64,000 nt of DNA from Orobanche coerulescens (lineage: Eukaryota; Streptophyta; Magnoliopsida; Lamiales; Orobanchaceae): contig CM065811.1 in NCBI GenBank assembly GCA_033398695.1, positions 73,908,001-73,972,000 on the forward strand, written 5' to 3'. A program made the position numbers and the translations under genes. Under the pieces are notes generated by a model. That model did no database searches and was not told the origin of the DNA. It saw only the letters and a list, made by a program, of their open reading frames with translations. Below, in pieces: positions 56,037 to 64,000 of this stretch (positions are counted from its first letter, which is position 1; each line of letters begins with the position of its first letter).

Positions 56037-56586
56037 ACTTCTTAGTTCATAATTTGTTGGTGAGTAGGTTTAGAGGGTGGTGGCTTAGGTGAAGATATGT
56101 ATTTATAGTACTTAATTAGGGCTTTGGAAGGTGTAGTCATGTAGAAAACTAATGCCATGTGTCTAAGTCTTGCATGAATGAGTGAAGGGTATAGAGACAC
56201 ACTCCTCCCTTCCCCATGTAGCCGTCCCCTTGTGTGTGTGTGTGTGTGTTATATTTTTTTTGTTAATTTAAGAGTATAATTATAATTGTAATAGTTGGTA
56301 ATTTAATTAGTTGGGTTGGGCTAGTTAGTTAGTTGTAAAGTATGTTGGGTTGAGCCCAATCTATTAAGTTAATGTTTTAGGTCTTGACCCATTAGTTATT
56401 TTAGTATGTTATTTAATTAATTATGTGTGCTGAATATTTAATAAAATTTAAATTTGGGCGATTAATAATTAATCGATCGAAACATCATGGGGTTCGTAAC
56501 AAAATTTATTCATAACAATGAGATGCTATCTTACAACTATATATACTAAGTCTAACACTTACATGATTTTTTTGTGGAGTTTTACA
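53381..56586 (-). repeat. 3' LTR of chromovirus (3.2 kb)
   Basis: It includes CAGTCAATCAGTCGATCAG-type repeats at about 53940-53970, CGTCGCCCCAA repeats at about 54035-54070, AAGAGGTGGCCCCC repeats at about 54340-54405, (TC)n at 55989-56035 and (GT)n at about 56232-56249. It matches the window-end LTR from 61837 with several percent difference. Confidence 0.88.
55989..56035. repeat. (TC)n microsatellite in chromovirus LTR
   Basis: An uninterrupted 47-bp TC tract. Confidence 0.95.
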
Positions 56587-56598
56587 TCCTCCCCTCCT

Positions 56599-59500
56599 TC
56601 AAAGAACTTGGTCCCCAAATTCCTTCTCAAATAGTTCGGGATATGATTTCTTCATCTCTTCTTCAGTCTCCCACGTAGCATCTTCCTCTCTGTTGTGATT
56701 CGACCAGATGACCTTGACTAAGGAAATTTGCTTCTTCATTAATTCGCGTACTTGCCAGTCAAGGATCTTGATTGACTTCTCTTCATAAGACAAGTTATCT
56801 TTGATCGGCGGGATGTCAGAAGTAAGAATGTGCGTTGGGTTTGGATGATACTTCTTTAATCTCGAGACATGGAAAATATCGTGCATTCCAGACAAATTGG
56901 GTGGTATTTCTAATCTGTACGCTAGTCGTCCAATCTTTTCCGTGATTTTGAATGGTCCTACATATCGGGGACTTAGCTTTCCTCCTTTTCTTGACACTAT
57001 TAAACTCTTCCGCGGGGTTAGCCTCAGGAAGACTTGATCTCCTACTTCAAATTCTAGATCCTTCGAATGTTGATCGGCGTAACTCTTCCGTCTGCTCTGT
57101 GCTGTGCGGATCCTATCCTTGATTAGTCGTACTTTATCTACGGCTTCCTTCACCAAATCTGTACTCATTTCTGAAGGTTCTGTTCGTTGAGTCTTCAACG
57201 TCTAATGGTCATCAATTTCCCAATGGAGCGGGGATCGACATTTCCTCCTATATAGAGCTTCGTAAGGTGACATTCCATTGTCGCTTGGTAGCTGTTGTTA
57301 TATGCAAACTCGGCCAATGGTAGATGATAATCCTAATTTCCTTGAAAGTCCAGTATGCAGGCGCGTAACATATCTTCAAGGTTCTGGATGGTTTGCTCAG
57401 ATTGCCCGTCGGTATGGGGATGTGCACTTGTGCTGAAGCTTAATGAAGTTCCTAATTCCTTATGAAAGACTTTCCAAAAACGAGACACGAATCTAGGGCT
57501 CTGTCTGATACTATGTCCGCGGGCACTCCATGAAGACAAACGATTTCTCTAATATAAATCCTAGCCAGCTTTTGCAGACTGTCGTCCTTTTTAACCGGCA
57601 CGAAATGTGATGATTTCGTCAATCTGTCGATGATCACCCAAATGGTGTTAGAGGCTCCCCTTGTGGTCGGCAAATCCATGATAAAATCCATGGTTACCAT
57701 TTCCCATTTCCATTCAGGGACTTCTAGTGGCTATAGTAGTCCTGAGGGTCGCTGATGTTCAGCTTTGACTCTCTGACATGTGAGGCATCGCGCCACGAAT
57801 TCTGCCACTTGGTTCTACATGTTCACCCACCAAAAGTGTTTCTTCAAGTCTTGGTACATCTTGTTACCTCCCGGGTGTATCGTATATCTCGAGCAATGAG
57901 TTTCCTCGAGAATTCATCTTTTGAGCTCCCCGTCGTGAGGTATGCATAATCATCCCTTAAACCTTACAATTTCATCCTTCGTAATTGTAAACTCGGGTTT
58001 CTCGCGCTTAGCGATCTTGTCCTTAAACTCTTGAAGTTTTGGATATCTCTCTTGGGATAATCGAATATCATCCAATAAATTCGATTTAACTGTGAGGTTG
58101 GCGCAGTTTAAACAAGCACCTTCATGAATGGGTTTCCGGTAGCTTAGTTCCTCGAGAGCTTGCCATTCTCAGACCATGAGTCGGGCCACTCGAGCCTTTC
58201 TACTTAGGGCGTCGGCCATGACATTCACTTTCCCTGGGAGGTGTTGAATCTCACAATGGTAATCTTCTAAAAGCTCTACCCATCTTCTCTGTCGGAGATT
58301 AAGTTCCTTTTGAGAAAATAGGTACTTGAGACTTTTATGATCTGTAAACACGGTAAATTCAATGCCGTATAAATGATGTCGCCATTTCTTTAAGGCGAAT
58401 ACTATTGCAGCAAGTTCGAGGTCGTGTGTTGGATAATTCTTCTCGTGCGTCTTGAGTTACCTGGAAGCATATTCGATAACTTTACCATTCTGCATCAGTA
58501 CGGCACCGAGGCCATCCTTTGAGGCGTCACTATATAAGACAAATCCTTGTGTTTCTTCTGGAAGTGTCAGTATTGGTGCGGTGGTAAGTCTCTTCTTAAG
58601 TTCTTGGAAACTTGACTCGCATTTATCCGTCCATTCAAATTTTACTTGTTTCTGAGTTAGCCTTGTGAGGGGTCTTGCTAACTTCGAGAAGTACTTGATG
58701 AATTTGCAGTAGTATCCCGCAAGTCCAAGAAAGCTTCTGACCTCAGTGACATTTTCCGGCCTCTTCCAGTCCATAATAGTTTCTGTTTTAGATGGATCTA
58801 CTGCAATCCCTTCTCCAGAAATAATGTGGCCCATAAATGCCACTTCCCTCAACCAAAATTCACACTCGATGTATTTGGCGTACAACTTGTGCTGCCTTAG
58901 TATATCCAACACTAGTCTAAGATGTCTCTCGTGATCTTTTTCTGACTTAGAGTACACGAGTATGTCATCGATGAAAATTACTACGAATTAGTCGAGATAG
59001 GGTTGAAATACTCTGTGCAATAAATCCATAAATGCCGCAGAGCATTCGTGAGTCCAAAAGGCATCACTATAAACTCGTAGTGGTTGTATCTAGTTTGGAA
59101 TGCAGTTTTAGGAACATCTTCATTCTTAATCTTTAACTGGTAGTATCCTTGTTGAAGATCTAACTTGGAATACATCGTAGCTCCTTGGAGTTGTTCAAAC
59201 AACTCATCTATCCTTGGGAGAGGATACTTATTTTTAACTGTAACACTGTTGAGCTCACGGTAATCTATGCAAAGCCTCAATGTTCCTTCCTTCTTTTTGA
59301 GAAACAATACCGGAGCTCCCCAAGGTGATACACTGGGTTGTACAAAACCCACGTCGAGTAACTTCTGCAGTTGAACCTTCAACTCTTGCAGCTCCAGTGG
59401 TGCCATTCGGTATGGTGCCTTTGCAATGGGTGCCATCCCAGGCATGATTTCGATATTGAATTCAACCTCTCTGTCAGGTGGTAGGGAGGTTAATTCTTTG

Positions 59501-60207
59501 ATAAATACGTCAGGGTATTCGGACACTACACGTATCGTTTCTATACCCGATTTACTCTTGGGCTTGTTAATGATGAAGGCTAAAAATCCGGTTGCCCCTT
59601 TGGCAACTGCCTTCCTAGCTTTGATAGCTGATATTGTAGGTGCTAGGTTGACTCTAGCGTCTCCAATTAATTCCACAATTAGCTTGTTAGGTTCGCAAAA
59701 CCTAACTATCTTAGTATGACAATCCAATTGTGCGTAGTGCTTGGACAACCAATCCATTCCTAGGATGATGTCATACTTTAATATTGGAAGCACTACTAAA
59801 TCGATAGAGTTACCACTGATGATCACGTCACATGAAGAATGGACTTTATCCGCTAGCTGACTAACTCCCATCGGGGTAGATACTTCTAGGCATAATGATA
59901 AGGATTCTAATGGTTTATCAAGTTTCTTAGAAAAATGTGGTGCAACAAACGAGTGGGACGATCCTGGATCTATAAGTGTTCGTGCAAGTTGATTAGATAT
60001 CAAAAGTGTACATTTCACCACATCGTTGTTTTCCAGTGCCTCCTGGCCAGTTAGAGCAAATACTCGTACTTGGGCTTTCCCTCGGTTGTTTCCTGGCTTA
60101 GCTGTTGTGGCTGGTTTGTTCGCCGGAGTGTCCATATCTGGGCATTCTCGAATTTGATGATCTGAACTGCCGCAACGTAGGCACTTTCCGAGCTTCCTCA
60201 AACACAA
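56599..60207 (-). pseudogene. Chromovirus pol: protease, RT, RNase H, integrase, chromodomain
   Basis: On the minus strand from 60207: knuckle [14 protein letters not shown]; protease [15 protein letters not shown] (about 59975-59930); RT blocks [39 protein letters not shown] and [15 protein letters not shown]; a frame break near 59020; the catalytic [11 protein letters not shown] (about 58985-58950) in the next frame; RNase [17 protein letters not shown] and [11 protein letters not shown]; integrase HHCC (about 57900-57770) then TMDFIMDLP, IDRLTKSSHFVPV and HTDGQSEQT; and 57198-56599, open for 199 codons, with FLRLTPRK, GPFKITEKIG.LAYRLEIP, VSRLKKYHPNP and a C-terminal chromodomain with ATWETEEEM. 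A segment around 57200-57330 is badly decayed. Chromodomain integrases target heterochromatin. Confidence 0.87.
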
Positions 60208-60318
60208 ATCTGACTTATGCCCTTTCCTACCATAGTGGGTGCATGGCGCTGTTGGTTTGGTGAGAACTTGTGCTTTTGCTCCGCTTGGACTCCCCTAAGC
60301 TCCCGTCCTCTTAAACTT

Positions 60319-60996
60319 CTATGGTGGCCTTGATGTTGGTCGGGTAGCAGGCCTCTTGGCGTTGTTGGAGAATCGGCTTTGCTGTTGAGCTAACCTTGCC
60401 GTTCCGCTTTCGATCTGGGTAGCGGCTACCATAACTTCGGCAAGTGTCGTTAGTTGCATAGTTAAAAGGCTCTGTTGAAGCGACTGCCTCAGTCCTCTAG
60501 TGAATTTGTAGAGCTTGTCTTCCTCAGTTGTTACCAATCCGGGAACGTATTTAGACAACCTGTTAAACCCGGCTTCATACTGAGCGACTGTCATGGATCC
60601 TTGCTTCAAGTGGTAGAACTCGTCTCGCCTATCTTCTCTGGCTACTGCTGACACGTATTGAGTTTGAAAGTCAGTCAGGAAGTTAGCCCATGTCCTGACA
60701 CGGTTTTATCTCGTCCAATGCTCGTTTACACTCCTCCACTAGTCATGAGCTGCGGCCTCGAGTTGGAATGTAGATAGTGATATCCGTTGTTCATCAGTAT
60801 ACTGAAGGGCGTTGAAAATTCCCTCAATTCTCTCCACCCAGAGTTCAGCTTTGATATCGTCGGGTTCCCCGTCAAAGGTAGGTGGGTTGAAGCGTAAGAA
60901 TCTTTCCAAGGTGCGATCATGAGTTTTGTTGTTGTTCCCGTTGTTAGCAGTATGCTGTTGTAGGAAGTTCGTCAATTGAGTGAGGGCTTGAGCCAT
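60319..60996 (-). pseudogene. Chromovirus gag
   Basis: 60996-60739 reads ERFLRFNPPTFDGEPDD and AELWVERIEGIFNAL, and 60654-60319 reads FYHLKQGSMTVAQYEAGFNRL, DKLYKFTRGLR and a glutamine-rich tail. These are the retrotrans_gag blocks of Ty3/gypsy elements. A stop and a short decayed stretch (60738-60655) separate the halves. Beyond 60319, after another stop, a first knuckle ([14 protein letters not shown], about 60246-60205) leads into the pol reading. Confidence 0.85.
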
Positions 60997-60999
60997 GGC

Positions 61000-61836
61000 A
61001 TCGTTCCCATTTCATCCTCATGGAGGAGAGCGTGAGCGATCATCGCGTTGATGCTGCTCGTCACGAGTTATGCGAGGGCGTCCACGTCTTCGATCAGCTA
61101 TCTATTATAAGTTGGGGAATATGTGAGGGTTTACGGTCTTATGTGGAATTATCAAGAATTTATGTTGTCATGTAGAGTTAAGTGCACGATTGAACACTTA
61201 TAGTTGATTCTGGTAAAGTTTGGCTTATCCGCGTGAGCATACATATTGAGCTAGGGGTATTATGATTTTCCCTTGTCAAATCTTTATTATCTGCGGGGTC
61301 CATCTAATTATAAAACTAAGTCAGTATCTCGGAAAATCTAATATCTAATATAAAATTCAATTAAGCATGAGTAATCATTAAGGCTGTGAACTTAATGATT
61401 CGACAAATGCTTATATGATACTAACGACAAAGGAACAATAATGCTCCATTTTTAAGAAGACAATGAAGTTTAGTGGAGTTTAAAGGAACTTCATCAATTT
61501 CGAATGAATAGTAGTATGACTTTAAGAAATGGATAAGTGAAATAATCTATATCCGTTTCAAGAGTTTAATAGAAGGATTGATTCAGTCGGGGAAATGCCG
61601 TGGATAAGTACCTTGGCCAATGACTTAGGAAATTTGAATTTGACTATGCATATTCCAAGTGAATAATGACAAGTCGAAAGAGATCTTTATGAGAATTGAC
61701 TCGAGAAATCTACTTTAGGTCTCAGTCCTATGGTTCACTTTATCCTAGGTGGAATTCCCATCTAAGTCCGAAGAATCTTATCCTGGTTAGCCTGTTGTAA
61801 GTGTCCTTCTCACAAATCGGGCTCCGATACCACTTC
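61000..61836 (-). other. Chromovirus leader and PBS
   Basis: Non-coding sequence between gag and the 5' LTR. The PBS TGGTATCGGAGC (minus) lies about 4 bp inside the LTR start at 61837. Confidence 0.65.
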
Positions 61837-64000
61837 TGTCACGCCCCCAACATCGGTAAGGACGAGGGCGCGACGCATCGGTCGATTAATCAATCAGAGT
61901 GCAACAATAGATATCGGAAGCAAAATAACGATTGGATAATATTTCAAAAACAACAATCTTAACCCGATGTTCTAAGATTCATTGTGACAAAAGCTGATAA
62001 TCAAAATTACACTGATCATAAGTTTGTAGCGGAAAAATATCAAACGAGTTAAGTACGAAGCATAATTAACTATTACAAGTTGGGATAACAACAGAAATTC
62101 TAAGTCTTGATGGCAGTCTTCTATTCAGTCTCTTCCTCGAAAACTTCTTCGTCTTCGACTGGTGGCTCATGCTCTGGTTTTAAAAGGGAAAACGGTGGGG
62201 TGAGACAAAAGATCTCAGTGAGTGGGTAATCGTGTGCGAGTTTGGCTCTTTTCTTTGAAATTTTTTAAATGATGCATGATCTTATCAATTATGAGAAAGT
62301 GGAAACAGTTACAATTACATCGGAATTTTATAAAAACAATAATCATTATGTAGTTGTAATATTATAATCCTGTCCCCGTTGACGGATGTCAAGTCAAGCA
62401 GTCAACCAATCAGTCGATCAGTCAATCCAGTTTCGAATCCTGCCGATGTGGACTTTGGATTCTAGACTCTTCTTATTACTCCTAGCAATATAGGTCGTCG
62501 CCCCAAGATTTGGAGCGTCGCCCCAATAGCTGAGCCGTCGCTCTCACACTTAACGTGTGATTTCTTATCTCTTATCTGGGCTCGGTATGTCCTTAGCTGT
62601 GGGTCAATACCCAGATCACACCATAATCGCGATTATACCCCAAGTCTACGACCCAGGTCTCTCGGAACACTCCGTTCCTCGGTTATGGGAATAGGAAACA
62701 ACGGTAGCCTTGTTCATGAACCGCAGCCGCGCTGCTCGATCCAAGACTCTGTATAACCGTCCCGACTCGATTTGGGACTCTAGAGGTGGCTCCTAAAATT
62801 CAAGAGGTGGCCCCCGGATTGTTGGTCGGTGCTCCGTTTCGTATGGGCTCAAGAGGTGGCCCCCATCCGTCGACGTGGCACTTTGCCCCGATAGAGTTAG
62901 AGGCGGACCTGTCCTTAGCACTTTGTTTATATAGCACTTAGTTCCCGGATAGTCACAGTTATCAATTTTGACGCATTTCATAAGTATCACGTAAACGTTC
63001 GGTCAGTGAGGTTAATAGCGTCTTTTGATTAAGTATGGAATATAGTTAATACGGAATAGGATTTGTATATAAATTCGGAAATATTCTCAATAATTCATTA
63101 ACGGTCTGATGGGTTCAGGTCAGATATATTAAATGGGTAGGTTCGACGAAACGAAACGAGAGTTTTTTTTTGAAATAGGTTGAAAGGACGTTTTTACCCT
63201 TAGGTTCAAGCCTAAGCGTTTGGAGTATGAAACGAAATCGGATGGTTATGAAAATTTATGAGGAAGCCAAAAATACTTCCTCGACTCCAGATTTAAGGAA
63301 AAATTCGGAAATCTCCAGTTTTGGAACTGACATTTCCAGGAATTACGAAAATATCCCCAAACTTAAGAAAATTGTTCTGAGGCTTAAAGAGCTATGAATT
63401 AAGCTTGGAATTTAACGAATTTTTTCTAGTTGACTCATGATGAATCTGGAATTCGAGATTTGTGAACATTCTAGAAAGTTTCGGACTTGGTCCAGAAGTT
63501 TGGAATTCTTGTATTTTGACCCCGAAATTATTTTAAAATTGCAATTTGGACTATTAAGTTTAGATATCAAACCTCGAATAACTTAAAACTTTATGGACAA
63601 CCATACATGATATATTATGTACTGTCCAAGGTCCAGAATGTTTTATTTTTCGTAAATTTCAGTTTAGTCCCCAAACTTTAAGAAATTACGATGTATGCCC
63701 AAAAGTTCCGTTTTCTCGTTTCAAGTCTTGTTTTGGCCGCAAATAAATTATCCACATACCATAACATAGTCATATAACACATGTTCCAGATCTTGGTAGG
63801 GTTTTCAACAACATTTAGAAGAAAACATATAACATTCAATTTATCACAAAATCGACATCCGACTACCAAATCGGTTGTCGTTTAAATTCAATAAATCGTA
63901 TTGCATGTTATTATAACCAAAACATACATATTTAAAAACATGCATTTACACAAGAATTTCAGATTAGTACATGCTTCCACATTTTCATAATATTTGAGAA
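61837..64000 (-). repeat. 5' LTR of chromovirus, cut by window end
   Basis: TGTCACGCCCCCAACATCGG begins the LTR. The order of sequence follows 53381-55564 to the window end. By comparison with the other LTR, about 1 kb more lies beyond 64000. Confidence 0.87.

Larger units (their letters stand above)
53381..64000 (-). mobile_element. Ty3/gypsy chromovirus (Tekay/Del-like), minus strand, continues past window
   Basis: 3' LTR 53381-56586; PPT (minus GAAGGAGGGGAGGA) at 56587-56600; pol and gag on the minus strand; PBS (minus TGGTATCGGAGCCC) at about 61819-61832; 5' LTR from 61837, with about 2.16 kb of it in the window. Plus-strand LTR ends are TGTCACGCCCCCAA and GAGTTTTACA. Domain order is gag, protease, RT, RNase H, integrase, chromodomain, as in chromoviruses. 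Many breaks make it inactive. Confidence 0.9.

Noticed and set aside
1..64000. A multi-gene cluster or defence-like system
   Set aside because: After accounting for RPN10 and mobile elements, no further host gene or coordinated gene set remains.

Overview
This is a stretch of plant nuclear DNA, most likely from a eudicot with a repeat-rich genome. It holds one intact host gene, and almost everything else is transposable-element DNA of many ages. The evidence for a plant is a ten-exon RPN10 gene with canonical GT/AG introns and three UIMs, plant-type Ty1/copia and Ty3/gypsy LTR retrotransposons primed from initiator tRNA-Met, hAT, Stowaway, PIF/Harbinger, Mutator and Helitron remnants, and a tRNA-derived SINE. 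I cannot name the species from the sequence.

Layout. 1-1267: 3' part of a Ty3/gypsy LTR with a U3 array of palindromic ACGTACG-type motifs. 1275-1822: an inverted relic of another LTR family. 1870-3145: a decayed Helitron helicase. 3446-4255: MITEs. 4383-4617: a SINE with a perfect 13-bp target-site duplication (TSD). 4761-14434: RPN10, the ubiquitin receptor of the 26S proteasome, predicted at 394 aa. Its introns 3 and 7 are swollen by microsatellites, MITEs and a probable Pack-MULE carrying an antisense carboxylesterase fragment. 14927-15485: a hAT-type MITE.

15505-30714 is a tandem segmental duplication (copy A 15505-22500, copy B 23993-30714). Each copy holds a decayed hAT transposase, an LTR scrap, two successive Ty3/gypsy LTRs with U3 ACGT arrays, and a 2-kb copia LTR. 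An inverted copia LTR fragment (22501-23992) separates them.

In copy B the copia LTR is the 5' LTR of a long, defective copia element (28636-45893). Two complete non-autonomous elements have inserted into its RT/RNase H region: 35196-39425 (TSD TACAA) and 40340-45125 (TSD TTCAT). Both lie on the minus strand, have LTRs, PBS and PPT, and carry only gag-derived coding sequence, so they fit the TR-GAG description. 45894-51094 holds two more truncated minus-strand copia copies, 51095-52796 an Athila/Tat-type LTR with gag start, and 52797-53380 the 3' end of another Ty3/gypsy element. 53381-64000 is a minus-strand Ty3/gypsy chromovirus with 3.2-kb LTRs, whose second LTR runs off the window.

Apart from RPN10 no intact gene is visible, and there is no operon or defence-type system. 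The most interesting unexplained pattern is that LTRs of two unrelated superfamilies (Ty3/gypsy and the copia-like TR-GAG element) carry arrays of TACGTACG-type palindromes in U3, just upstream of the TATA box where that box can be seen. All alignments were done by eye.
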